From a virus, in the IMG/VR virus record IMGVR_UViG_3300034062_002177, positions 1 through 34,438 of that record: DNA of 34,438 nucleotides; one strand, written 5' to 3'. Made by a program: the position numbers and the translations under genes. Of this stretch, positions 1 to 5,543 are shown piece by piece. Each line of letters begins with the position of its first letter. Positions within the stretch are counted from its first letter, which is position 1. The notes beneath the pieces are model-generated. The model was not told the origin of the DNA, did no database searches, and saw nothing but the letters and a program-made list of their open reading frames with translations.

Positions 1-152
1 ATCTGTGCCACTTGTGCCTCGCTATGTGTCCTGCTATTCCGCGCGTATGGGATCAGTGAGTCGGTTTTGAGTATTTCTATTTTCGGTTTGTTTTTCATGA
101 CGTAGTTTTCTCTTGACGTGTTTTTTTCTGTTGGTAAAATCTTGTTTATCAC
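1..152 (-). CDS. ParB-methyltransferase fusion, N-terminal fragment cut by the window edge
   Basis: Only about the first 50 codons are present. They match the N-terminus of the complete gene at 31425-32741, with a GTG start at 152-150 whose GTGA overlaps the stop of the MuF-like gene. The part seen covers the leader and the beginning of the ParB-like domain. The codon-level match to the full copy (one Asn/Thr change at residue 3, silent changes nearby) supports the GTG start. The break is the edge of the sequence, not a biological truncation. Confidence 0.85.
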   Translation of the reverse strand, partial: MINKILPTEKNTSRENYVMKNKPKIEILKTDSLIPYARNSRTHSEAQVAQ

Positions 153-1036
153 ATCCTTAGCGCCTGTCTCAGCGCATCGAGTGTTGGTTTGCCGTCTCTG
201 CCGATTGCCTGCGGTCCGAGCCTGTCGGTGATCGTCTGCCGTGCCTCGTTTGCCAGTTCGGGCGTGAGGTCGTCAATGTTTGCATCGACTCCAGCGTTGA
301 ATTGCTTTCCGAGGTCAACGCCGAATTGCGCGACGTTCGGAGCTTTGACTCGCTCGCCTTTTCGAACCAGCTTGCGGCGCTCGGCTTCGGCACGTTTGAC
401 CGGCTCTTGGATCATGTATGAGTTAAAGCCAAACGGACCCCATGGCACGTCGAAGCCGCCGATGTCTGCTGCGTTTTGGAACTGCCAATAGGCGAAGTCA
501 TCCCATCGTCTCACGTCACCCTCAGCTTCGACATGGCGCTGCCGCTTGATGCGAGCACCTGGTCGTCGAACGAAGCGTGCCGCGGGATTGAGATTGAGCC
601 AGTCCTCATTGCGCATCCTGCCCTGCCATTGAGCGAAGGTTGATGCTTGTTCGAGGTTGGTATTGTAAATGAGTTGTAAGCGAGCGTTTGAAATAACGTT
701 GGTGATTTTCTGATCCTTGTAGTCTGCCGGTGTTGCCAGTCCTTCCTGAATCAAAAACTCTGCCGACTTCTCACGGAACTTGGCGAGTCCTGTCTCTTTG
801 TAGGCTGTCACGATCTCGCCCGTGTTAACGTCCACGATCTCCTCTGTGGCATCCGCTTGCCAATCCAGCAACATGTTCCGCATCTTGTTGAGAACTCGCG
901 CTGAGGTCACTGTGGCGCTGAAAAACGAACGATTGCGTATTGCCGGTGCCATCGCCGACCACTCACGCCAACGAAACCACGAAGGCGTCACTTTGCGCCG
1001 TGATAGGTTTTCGATTGCTTGGAGGAATAAGTTCAT
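149..1036 (-). CDS. MuF-like minor head (head morphogenesis) protein, left copy
   Basis: This 295-aa protein is nearly identical to the one at 32738-33625 (4 residue differences), although the DNA differs at many silent sites. The central part follows the Mu gpF/SPP1 gp7 minor-head pattern: NTNLEQASTFAQWQ at about residues 124-137, an R/H-rich stretch with RQRHVEAEG near 165-173, then DDFAYW and a GPFGFNSY segment. In Mu-like phages this protein sits inside the prohead near the portal and helps assembly or DNA ejection. The ATG overlaps the winged-helix gene's stop (ATGA), and its own stop overlaps the methyltransferase GTG. The usual position is just after the portal gene; here it precedes the terminase genes. 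Confidence 0.75.
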   Translation of the reverse strand: MNLFLQAIENLSRRKVTPSWFRWREWSAMAPAIRNRSFFSATVTSARVLNKMRNMLLDWQADATEEIVDVNTGEIVTAYKETGLAKFREKSAEFLIQEGLATPADYKDQKITNVISNARLQLIYNTNLEQASTFAQWQGRMRNEDWLNLNPAARFVRRPGARIKRQRHVEAEGDVRRWDDFAYWQFQNAADIGGFDVPWGPFGFNSYMIQEPVKRAEAERRKLVRKGERVKAPNVAQFGVDLGKQFNAGVDANIDDLTPELANEARQTITDRLGPQAIGRDGKPTLDALRQALRM

Positions 1037-1308
1037 CTCGTTGATTCTGCGCTGGTCAGTTCGGCGATTGCTCGCTTGCCTGCTGCGGTGAGGTGGTATG
1101 TCGAAGGTCTGCCAGCTCGCTTGGCAATGTAGCCCTTTTGAGTCAGGCTCCAGAGCTTGTTATTGACAAAAACCAAGCTTGCTTTGGCTTGAGTGGCGAT
1201 CTCACGCATGGTTCTCCCATCGGTGATGACGAAGATTTGCGCTTCGCTGATTCCGATTCCGAGCATGTAGAGTTTGCCGACAATGGCATGAACCGTGGTA
1301 GTGGTCAC
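1033..1308 (-). CDS. Small winged-helix DNA-binding protein, left copy
   Basis: This 91-aa protein begins at a GTG. It differs from the right copy by one residue (Arg/Lys). A helix-turn-helix is suggested by TMREIATQAKASLVFVNNKLW, followed by a wing-like KRAGRPSTYHLTAAGKRAI, as in MarR or phage winged-helix regulators. The reading frame stays open upstream to 1461 in this copy, but the right copy has a stop there, so I start at the shared GTG. No Shine-Dalgarno lies before it. A short ORF ends in the GTGA overlap, and a weak -10-like TATGTT lies just upstream. Its position between early and head genes suggests a late-gene regulator, which is inference. Confidence 0.7.
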   Translation of the reverse strand: MTTTTVHAIVGKLYMLGIGISEAQIFVITDGRTMREIATQAKASLVFVNNKLWSLTQKGYIAKRAGRPSTYHLTAAGKRAIAELTSAESTR

Positions 1309-1388
1309 GCAAGCAACATACAGAAATTCGAGCGGTTGGCAAGCGTGAAATCGGATCGAGTTCGCCCCTGCTCCTCGCGCCTGAACAT
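1305..1388 (-). CDS. Possible 27-aa coupled ORF before the winged-helix gene, left copy
   Basis: It begins ATG-TTC-AGG (MFRREEQGRT...) and its TGA overlaps the GTG of the winged-helix gene (GTGA). The same ORF with the same overlap exists in the right copy with five residue changes. The start codon lies inside the loop of the 1364-1402 hairpin and has no Shine-Dalgarno. Most differences change the amino acid, so selection on the peptide is not evident. It may serve only to deliver ribosomes to the GTG. Confidence 0.3.
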   Translation of the reverse strand: MFRREEQGRTRSDFTLANRSNFCMLLA

Positions 1389-1402
1389 GCGGGAGCAGAG
1401 GC
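1364..1402. promoter_or_regulatory. Conserved hairpin between DnaA-like and winged-helix genes, left copy
   Basis: GCCCCTGCTCC at 1364-1374 pairs with GGAGCAGAGGC at 1392-1402 (one mismatch), with an inner CGC/GCG. The same hairpin is kept at 33953-33992 although surrounding bases differ. No T-run follows on either strand, so it is not a standard terminator. It may control translation or RNA processing at the early/late boundary. Confidence 0.5.
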
Positions 1403-1417
1403 GTTAGTTCCCGTCCA

Positions 1418-1696
1418 TCACTCGATGGGGAGATTGTTGATTGCCGCTTGCACGGCATCATAAGCGCTGATCATGGCTCTGGCTTTCTCGATCTTCTTGC
1501 AGTTCGACCAGACCGTATCATGACCGGCGCTGAAAACTAGTCCGATCCGAGCGAATGTCCAGCCTCGGTCACGCATGACAGCCTGCACGACTGCTCTGGC
1601 ATCCGCTGCTTCCTGAAGTCTTGTCTTTGTTGTGACGAGATCAGGATCGACGCCCATCTCGGCGCTGACGATTTCGATGATGTCGGAGATTTTCAT
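1418..1696 (-). CDS. DnaA domain IV-like DNA-binding protein, diverged left version
   Basis: This 92-aa protein resembles only the C-terminal DNA-binding domain of DnaA: MKISDIIEIV, then TKTRLQEAADARAVVQAVM, then RIGLVF. Where DnaA has the DNA-reading signature (D-H-T-T-V), this copy reads SAGHDTVWSN, so the signature is altered. The right copy keeps DHTTV. The two differ at 32 of 92 residues, while the genes on both sides are nearly identical. The start is the ATG in an ATGA overlap with an 18-aa ORF; longer in-frame extensions were rejected. It may bind the phage origin or regulate transcription, but it has no ATPase domain. Function of this altered version is uncertain. Confidence 0.65.
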   Translation of the reverse strand: MKISDIIEIVSAEMGVDPDLVTTKTRLQEAADARAVVQAVMRDRGWTFARIGLVFSAGHDTVWSNCKKIEKARAMISAYDAVQAAINNLPIE

Positions 1697-1749
1697 GGTT
1701 TTTGTTTGTGTCGTTTCCTCATCCCATCCCATTGTTGGCGCGGGGTCAT
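1693..1749 (-). CDS. 18-aa mini-ORF linking two genes by ATGA overlaps
   Basis: The ORF reads MTPRQQWDGMRKRHKQKP. Its ATG overlaps the stop of the zinc-ribbon gene (ATGA at 1746-1749), and its TGA overlaps the start of the DnaA-like gene (ATGA at 1693-1696). Its last twelve residues repeat the end of the 51-aa protein at 2174-2329 (WEGMRKRHKQKP). The base differences in the Arg codons are silent in this frame. It looks like the leftover tail of the 51-aa gene after insertion of a cassette, kept as a ribosome carrier. Whether the peptide itself acts is unknown. Confidence 0.5.
   Translation of the reverse strand: MTPRQQWDGMRKRHKQKP
1694..1731. repeat. 38-bp junction repeat, copy A
   Basis: It matches 2175-2212 with three mismatches, and the match extends to the same junction at 34283-34320. 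It covers the start codon of the following gene and the CA-rich leader that encodes RKRHKQK. Together the two copies flank the extra 143-aa gene. Confidence 0.8.
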
Positions 1750-2177
1750 GCGTCAAATCTCTCGCAAGATCCTAGTTTGTATTTACGTTTTGCCAAGTTG
1801 CGAAAAGCTGGATTCCAGTGGTTAAACCCAATTTTTTTTGCACAGTCATGAATTTTCCTAAGCGTTACAAGTCGCGGAGAAAAATGACTTTTTGTGATAA
1901 TCCGCGCAACATGCGCTTGTTTTTGTTTATTAGTCATTGTTTCAATCTGCGCCTTTGTTGGCTGCGGCAATGGTTCTGGTTCTGGCTCTTCGCATCCGCA
2001 TTTGCTGCATGTTAGCAAGTTGCTAGTGCAAGCACTGCATGGCGGGTTTATGTGACATGAGCAATTCTCGACTTGCGGATATTGCATGATGCCTTGATGG
2101 CATTCGGGACATTTGCATCCCTCTTCAAATTTATTATTCATGTTGCGTGTTGATGGTTTATTTTGTTTTTTACTCAT
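1746..2177 (-). CDS. Cysteine-rich zinc-ribbon-like protein, present only in the left variant
   Basis: This 143-aa protein starts at the ATG that overlaps the 51-aa gene's stop. Residues about 20-62 hold many paired cysteines (CKCPECHQG, CSCH, CSAC, CSKCGC), typical of zinc-binding ribbons. An acidic/proline linker (EEPEPEPLPQP) and a basic C-terminal half (LAKRKYKLG) follow. It lies within the 481 bases missing from the right-end copy and is flanked by the 38-bp junction repeats, so it behaves like an inserted cassette. The stop forms an ATGA with the 18-aa ORF. A nucleic-acid-binding role is likely from the composition; the family was not recognised. Confidence 0.7.
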   Translation of the reverse strand: MSKKQNKPSTRNMNNKFEEGCKCPECHQGIMQYPQVENCSCHINPPCSACTSNLLTCSKCGCEEPEPEPLPQPTKAQIETMTNKQKQAHVARIITKSHFSPRLVTLRKIHDCAKKIGFNHWNPAFRNLAKRKYKLGSCERFDA

Positions 2178-2329
2178 GGTTTTTGTTTGTGCCGTTTTCT
2201 CATCCCCTCCCACGATAATTCGTAGGCTCTCTCCCATGCGGGGTTGCGATTGACTATCAACACCCACCAAATGCTCCTGCGCTTGCGGAAAACGTGCGAG
2301 ATCCGCGCTTGCTTTTGTTTGTTTTTCAT
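2174..2329 (-). CDS. 51-aa basic protein with junction tail, left copy
   Basis: It runs from ATG at 2329-2327 (ATGA overlap with the gene before) to TGA overlapping the next ATG. The sequence is strongly basic (MKNKQKQARI, FRKRRS, ending WEGMRKRHKQKP) with a Trp-rich middle (SIWWVLIV). The right-end copy at 34282-34437 differs by two residues (Leu/Val and the final Pro/Gln). The gene downstream differs between copies: zinc-ribbon gene here, DnaA-like gene there. So this gene's 3' end is a fixed junction onto which different genes are joined. Function unknown; the basic nature would suit nucleic-acid binding. Confidence 0.6.
   Translation of the reverse strand: MKNKQKQARISHVFRKRRSIWWVLIVNRNPAWERAYELSWEGMRKRHKQKP
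2175..2212. repeat. 38-bp junction repeat, copy B
   Basis: It matches 1694-1731 with three mismatches at an offset of 481, exactly the length difference between the two terminal copies. This is what recombination or insertion at a short homology would leave. Confidence 0.8.
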
Positions 2330-2547
2330 GGTTTCAATTCTTCTAACGCTCGTTTCATTTGCCCAATTTCTTCTTCCATGCGCTCGGCTCTGATGCGGTT
2401 CGATCGCGTATCTCTGCCTAGATTTGAATCATAATCGGCTAGTAATTCCTCGGTGTTCTCGATGCCAATTTTTAGAGCATCACGCGCTGCATAGATAACG
2501 TCTTTTGGCAACGTCCACATTTCTGGTTGATATGTTTGGTTTTTCAT
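2326..2547 (-). CDS. Hypothetical 73-aa early protein
   Basis: Start is ATG 2547, with GGAGG four bases upstream and an ATGA overlap with the preceding gene. A longer in-frame start at 2652 was rejected for lack of a binding site. Visible features are MWTLPKDVIYAARDALKIG at the N-terminus and a charged helical C-terminus (RIRAERMEEEIGQMKRALEEL) likely to form a short coiled coil. It belongs to the chain of small early genes. Family not recognised. Confidence 0.65.
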   Translation of the reverse strand: MKNQTYQPEMWTLPKDVIYAARDALKIGIENTEELLADYDSNLGRDTRSNRIRAERMEEEIGQMKRALEELKP

Positions 2548-2723
2548 TTTTCCTCCTTCCATTGCCAAGTTGTTTTTCCGTCTGATGCAATCACATACTC
2601 TGCAAATCCACGTTCTACCGCTTCTTTTTGCGTTCTCGTTTTTTCTAGCCAATTACAAAAAAGCGTTGCGCTCAAAACAATGACGGATACAGCGAAAAAG
2701 CAAGTCCATTTTGAATCACTCAC
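2544..2723 (-). CDS. Small membrane protein, 59 aa
   Basis: GTG start at 2723, chosen because AAAGGAGG lies five bases upstream. The start overlaps the preceding gene by 8 bases. Residues about 7-24 (CFFAVSVIVLSATLFCNW) form one membrane helix, followed by a charged tail ending KTTWQWKEEK. It is probably an inner-membrane protein with its C-terminus in the cytoplasm (inference). The stop forms ATGA with the next gene. Family not recognised. Confidence 0.65.
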   Translation of the reverse strand: MSDSKWTCFFAVSVIVLSATLFCNWLEKTRTQKEAVERGFAEYVIASDGKTTWQWKEEK

Positions 2724-3147
2724 TTGCGCCTCCTTTCCACGCGAGCGCATCTTGCCAGCCGTGGCGGTAGGTCTGAGCGTAGGTTTGCAATCCGCAACGC
2801 CCAACGTGCTTGCGATACGCGTCAGCAATCGCATCTTGCATGTCGATCTTTTTGCTGGTGTCAGCAATATGATCGGGATGCCGCGCTGAAACGTCCGCTA
2901 GTGGCTCGCCTTGTGGCTCAACCCACTCCAGCAAGCTGTCTTGCCAGTCGTCAGCGTATGGCGGGTGGTTTAACCGCTTAGGAGGTCCTCCATTTCCCCA
3001 AATGTGAGTCCACCCTTGTCTCGTTGGACTCTCATCGTGGTGGATCACCTTGCCGTTTGCATTCTGCGCGATATACCTTGGATTCGCAATCCCCGCCGCT
3101 TTACAGGCTGCAAGCAGGGAGTCTGATAGTTGTTTTGTCATGTTCAT
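2716..3147 (-). CDS. Hypothetical 143-aa early protein
   Basis: It begins MNMTKQLSDSLLAACKAAG and overlaps the preceding gene by ATGA; a second Met at residue 3 is possible. Many Trp residues (TRQGWTHIWG, DDWQDSLLEWVE, HGWQDALAW) and a C-terminal helix-rich segment with YRKHVGRCGL are visible. No catalytic motif is evident. It sits in the small-gene part of the early operon, where phages often keep host-takeover or anti-defence genes, but nothing here proves that. Confidence 0.6.
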   Translation of the reverse strand: MNMTKQLSDSLLAACKAAGIANPRYIAQNANGKVIHHDESPTRQGWTHIWGNGGPPKRLNHPPYADDWQDSLLEWVEPQGEPLADVSARHPDHIADTSKKIDMQDAIADAYRKHVGRCGLQTYAQTYRHGWQDALAWKGGASE

Positions 3148-3347
3148 AATCTCGATATTTGATACTTCAAAAAATCCGCTTGCGTTAGCAGTCCGATGAT
3201 TTCCGAGTGTTTGCGGTCGATCTCGATGAGCTCGTCAATCGGAAACGATGCAAACTCTGGTCGCAGCATTATTGCCTCAAGCTTGTCGAACTGCCCCAGC
3301 AGCTCAGCCTCCAGCGCGGTTGCTAGTTCTAAGGCGCGTTCACTCAT
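3144..3347 (-). CDS. Hypothetical 67-aa helical protein
   Basis: ATG at 3347 has AAAGGAGGT five bases upstream, a strong ribosome binding site, and also an ATGA overlap. The sequence is almost entirely helix-forming and acidic (ELATALEAELLGQFDKLEAIML, IDELIEIDRKHSEIIGLL). It is probably a small dimerising or coiled-coil protein. Family not recognised. Confidence 0.65.
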   Translation of the reverse strand: MSERALELATALEAELLGQFDKLEAIMLRPEFASFPIDELIEIDRKHSEIIGLLTQADFLKYQISRL

Positions 3348-3685
3348 GGCAGACCTCCTTTCGCTTGCTCGATCAAATCCTTGATAGCTTGTAATACCTT
3401 AAATCCGTGCGCTGACTTATGCTCCTGAGGTGTAACGCCCAGTAGTTCTCCAGCGTATTGGATGAGGCTGAATGCGCCATCGCGTTGCTCTGTTACTCTG
3501 GCAATCTCGCGTTCAAGCGTTTGTATTGCCGCTTTTGCCGCTTCTCGCTCGTAGGGGTCGATCTGCTTAGTCATTTCGGCAAGCTCACGTTCGAGCTTCT
3601 GTGCGTCCTGAATTGGCACCATGTATTCGCCGGAGAAAGCCATGCGCGTAGCGGCGTCTATGCGCGGTGTGTCACTCACTGTCAC
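3344..3685 (-). CDS. Coiled-coil early protein beginning with a DTPRID motif
   Basis: GTG start at 3685, supported by AAGGAGGTGA six bases upstream and a GTGA overlap. The N-terminus VSDTPRIDAATR followed by QKLERELAEM resembles the protein at 4846-5196 (ETDTPRTDEVAE, ERLERELNKV), so the two look like paralogues of a common phage family of unknown role. A coiled coil covers about residues 25-70. The C-terminal part (AGELLGVTPQEHKS) has no clear match. Confidence 0.65.
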   Translation of the reverse strand: MTVSDTPRIDAATRMAFSGEYMVPIQDAQKLERELAEMTKQIDPYEREAAKAAIQTLEREIARVTEQRDGAFSLIQYAGELLGVTPQEHKSAHGFKVLQAIKDLIEQAKGGLP

Positions 3686-3882
3686 TGGTCACCTCCTTTC
3701 GCGCCGTATGCGCTGCCTTGCGCGTCCGATCCGTCGAGGTCGGTCGCTGGCAGATCGAAGCCGGTGTCCTCGCGGTAGAGTTGGATTAGAACTCTCAGCC
3801 AGAGAACTGCGTTGATGACTGCGATCAGAGTCGCGATGATTCCGACCGTTAGAATGATGGTGTCTGTGGTGTCTAGTTTCAT
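3682..3882 (-). CDS. Single-pass membrane protein, 66 aa
   Basis: After a short polar start (MKLDTTDT) a hydrophobic stretch at about residues 9-35 (IILTVGIIATLIAVINAVL and on) makes one membrane helix. An acidic, Gly-rich cytoplasmic-type tail (TDLDGSDAQGSAYGAKGGDQ) follows. The ATG overlaps the upstream small gene's TGA, and the end carries the ribosome binding site of the next gene. A role at the membrane, for example a superinfection or lysis helper, is only a guess. Confidence 0.65.
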   Translation of the reverse strand: MKLDTTDTIILTVGIIATLIAVINAVLWLRVLIQLYREDTGFDLPATDLDGSDAQGSAYGAKGGDQ

Positions 3883-4052
3883 GGTTGTGCGTTTTCTTTG
3901 GCGAGTGATTCGATTTTGCCAGTGAGCCAGCCCAGATACTCTGCATCGTTATCTGGTCGCGGCGAATAAATAGCGTTGCGCAAGTCTGTCATTGCGTATT
4001 CGAGCAGGAGCTTTGCCTGCGCTTCGGTTAGTTTTTCGATGTATTCGATCAT
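3879..4052 (-). CDS. Hypothetical 57-aa early protein
   Basis: It runs from ATG 4052-4050 (MIEYIEKLTEAQ) to a TGA forming ATGA with the membrane-protein gene. The sequence is helical with IEKLTEAQAKLLLEYAMTDL and a later GWLTGKIESLAKENAQP. The start is preceded by a CCAACTACCAAC leader rather than a Shine-Dalgarno, and by the 4068-4097 hairpin repeat. Family not recognised. Confidence 0.6.
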   Translation of the reverse strand: MIEYIEKLTEAQAKLLLEYAMTDLRNAIYSPRPDNDAEYLGWLTGKIESLAKENAQP

Positions 4053-4067
4053 GTTGGTAGTTGGTTG

Positions 4068-4097
4068 AGTTTGCGCGTAGCAGTCGCGCCCCTGATT
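4068..4097 (-). repeat. 30-bp hairpin repeat in a 5' leader, copy 1
   Basis: It matches 4308-4337 with three mismatches. On the coding strand it reads GGGGCGCG, a short loop, then CGCGC, giving a five-base-pair GC stem. It stands directly upstream of the 3879-4052 gene. Two copies in the same relative place, each before a small gene, suggest a regulatory or RNA-processing hairpin. Confidence 0.7.
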
Positions 4098-4112
4098 TTG
4101 ATTTAAGCGCCT

Positions 4113-4292
4113 TTATTCGGCTGGATAGCGCATTTCACGGAGTTTCTCGACGCCTACGATGACCTCTTTTCGGCCATAAGTGACCTCAAAATACTGAGGG
4201 CCAGTCGAATTGTTAAGCAGTCTCACGGCGGCGAGCACTTTTTTGCCATTAACCGTCAGGGTTGTGCGCTTGTTGGTGTTGTATAGTTTCAT
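4113..4292 (-). CDS. Hypothetical 59-aa early protein
   Basis: It starts MKLYNTNKRTTLTVNGKK and ends REMRYPAE. Alternating beta-type sequence (TLTVNGKKVLAAVRLL, QYFEVTYGRKEVIVG) suggests a small beta-rich fold. It lies alone between the two copies of the 30-bp hairpin repeat and does not overlap its neighbours, unlike most genes here. No Shine-Dalgarno is visible. Family not recognised. Confidence 0.6.
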   Translation of the reverse strand: MKLYNTNKRTTLTVNGKKVLAAVRLLNNSTGPQYFEVTYGRKEVIVGVEKLREMRYPAE

Positions 4293-4307
4293 AGCGGTGT
4301 TTTGTTA

Positions 4308-4337
4308 AGTTTGCGCGTTACAGACGCGCCCCTGATT
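4308..4337 (-). repeat. 30-bp hairpin repeat in a 5' leader, copy 2
   Basis: Partner of 4068-4097. Here the stem is six base pairs (GCGCGT/ACGCGC), and the loop bases differ while the stem is kept. It lies just after the stop at 4345 and before the 59-aa gene. Confidence 0.7.
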
Positions 4338-4344
4338 GCGGTTA

Positions 4345-4536
4345 TTACTTGCTTGCGAGTTCGCGTCCTGCGTTGATTGCTGCGTCACCCATGCGAGTGT
4401 TGCCTTTCAGGATTGCGTGACTGTGTGCCACTGTGTTTGCTCCTTCGCCGTGCGTGTTGTGCTGCTCAAATGCTGCGATGCAGATTTCGATTCCGTATTT
4501 TGCGATTGCGTTTTTTGTTGCTGGTGTAAGTTTCAT
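4345..4536 (-). CDS. Hypothetical 63-aa early protein
   Basis: It begins MKLTPATKNAIAKYGIEICI and contains a GEGANTVAHSHAI segment and a C-terminal INAGRELASK, a pattern I recall from unnamed small phage proteins. It is the first gene after the promoter at 4575-4604, with a leader of about 30 bases rich in C and A (GAACACCTCAAAATT) and no Shine-Dalgarno. Function unknown. Confidence 0.65.
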   Translation of the reverse strand: MKLTPATKNAIAKYGIEICIAAFEQHNTHGEGANTVAHSHAILKGNTRMGDAAINAGRELASK

Positions 4537-4574
4537 AATTTTGAGGTGTTCGGTTGTTGCCCTGCGGCGCGCTC

Positions 4575-4604
4575 ACAATACACTGATTCCTTGCAAATTG
4601 TAAA
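4575..4604 (-). promoter_or_regulatory. Leftward early promoter
   Basis: On the minus strand TTTACA (4604-4599) and TATTGT (4580-4575) are separated by 18 bases. The -35 box and the start of the spacer (GCTTTACAATTTGCAAGG) match the promoter at 11918-11947 almost exactly. Expected transcription start is about 4568. It lies in the 100-base gap between 4536 and 4637. Confidence 0.6.
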
Positions 4605-4636
4605 GCGATTTCTTCAATAAAAGAGAAAATAGTTCT

Positions 4637-4849
4637 CTAGCCTTTATTTACCAATGGTTTTTTTTCTGGCTCAATGTGAAATTCGCACCAAAAAGCGATG
4701 ATCGCAGGCGGTTCAATGTAGTAATTTACGTCGTTTCTCGGTGCTGTCCTGCGCAGGCAGTTCTCGCATCCTTCGCGCCAGCCCCATGTTCCGTCCTCGT
4801 CAAAGCCCACGCCTCGACATCGGGCAACGTCATTTGGTAGAGTGTTCAT
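4637..4849 (-). CDS. Cysteine-containing 70-aa early protein
   Basis: It starts at an ATGA overlap. CRGVG, then GWREGCENCLRRT, then a YIEPPAIIAFWCEFHI segment give four cysteines that could bind a metal. This arrangement of GCxxCLRRT followed by a PPxIxxFxCE end recurs in small unnamed phage proteins. Function unknown. The gene ends just before the promoter region of the next group. Confidence 0.65.
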   Translation of the reverse strand: MNTLPNDVARCRGVGFDEDGTWGWREGCENCLRRTAPRNDVNYYIEPPAIIAFWCEFHIEPEKKPLVNKG

Positions 4850-5196
4850 GGTTCAGTGGTTAGTTTCTTCGCTTCCGCAATCGCTCTGGTGAGCCTTGGA
4901 TGCATCATGCTCGCGCCTTCGTGTCTGCTGATCTCGTCGGTCAAGTTGCGCAGTGCTGCCATTGCATTGTTTAGCTCTCGCTCTAGTTGCTTGCTTTTAG
5001 CTTCATGTTCCATCGACTCAAAATGTCGTGCATTGGATGAACTTATCGCCGCCGTCAAACTCGCATTTAGATTATTGCGCTCTGATGTCACCTTGTTTAG
5101 CTCTCGCTCTAGTCGCTCTGCGTGATTTAACATTTCGGAATACCAGTAGCCTTCAGCAACTTCATCCGTCCTCGGCGTGTCTGTTTCTGTGTTCAT
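4846..5196 (-). CDS. Coiled-coil early protein, DTPRTD paralogue
   Basis: Start at ATG 5196 in an ATGA overlap (a longer frame to 5232 was rejected). This 116-aa protein begins MNTETDTPRTDEVAEG and continues in long heptad-like helices (HAERLERELNKVTSERNNL, QLERELNNAMAALRNL). It shares its opening and LERE pattern with the protein at 3344-3685. Such proteins are frequent in phage early regions without known function; a structural or protein-binding role is likely. Confidence 0.65.
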   Translation of the reverse strand: MNTETDTPRTDEVAEGYWYSEMLNHAERLERELNKVTSERNNLNASLTAAISSSNARHFESMEHEAKSKQLERELNNAMAALRNLTDEISRHEGASMMHPRLTRAIAEAKKLTTEP

Positions 5197-5525
5197 TGTT
5201 CTGTTGGTTTGTAGTTTGAAAATGTTTCCCATGTAGCAAGCAATCGCGGAATAACTGCAATCGCTTTTTCAATGTCAGAACTAAGTGAGTAATTTTTCAG
5301 CTCCAGCCATGTGCCGTCATTAGCCTCTCCGCAAAGCTCAATCTCGAAAGATTCATTGTCGTCGTGTTTGTAGTAGTTTACACAAACCTGCATACCCTCT
5401 TTGTCGTCGTTGCAACTGCACCGCGTTGGGGTGTTGTATCGCTTGTAAAAGCAGCGTGCATGTGGTTTGAATCGGTTTGGATATTCTGTCCATCCTTCGT
5501 TTTTTAGGTGTTGTATCGTGTTCAT
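5193..5525 (-). CDS. Hypothetical 110-aa early protein
   Basis: It begins MNTIQHLKNEGWTEYPN. A middle part carries cysteines (RCSCNDDKEGMQVCVNYYK) and beta-rich sequence (FEIELCGEANDGTWLELKNYSL). The C-terminal helix (DIEKAIAVIPRLLATWETF) completes it. No family recognised. The leader contains no Shine-Dalgarno. Confidence 0.6.
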   Translation of the reverse strand: MNTIQHLKNEGWTEYPNRFKPHARCFYKRYNTPTRCSCNDDKEGMQVCVNYYKHDDNESFEIELCGEANDGTWLELKNYSLSSDIEKAIAVIPRLLATWETFSNYKPTEQ

Positions 5526-5543
5526 TTTGTTTTGGCTCTGTGG

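Larger units (their letters stand above)
1..2330. repeat. Left copy of the terminal near-repeat
   Basis: This end matches 32590-34438. With an offset of 32589 the match runs from base 1 through the start of the DnaA-like gene at 1696. After 481 extra bases (1697-2177) it resumes with an offset of 32108 to the window end. It is not an exact terminal repeat: many single-base differences are present, mostly silent in the MuF-like gene, and one gene is present only here. I read it as the overlap of a circular map built from two strain variants. Confidence 0.9.

Noticed and set aside
2178-2270. Longer N-termini (MVGVDSQSQPRMGESLR...) for the zinc-ribbon and DnaA-like genes
   Set aside because: This sequence is the other frame of the 51-aa gene, and the shared ATGA start is better placed. 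The left DnaA-like gene has an unrelated extension, so it is not conserved as part of the protein.
2548-2652. In-frame extension of the 73-aa gene
   Set aside because: It would lie over the membrane-protein gene in another frame, while ATG 2547 has a GGAGG site and an ATGA overlap.
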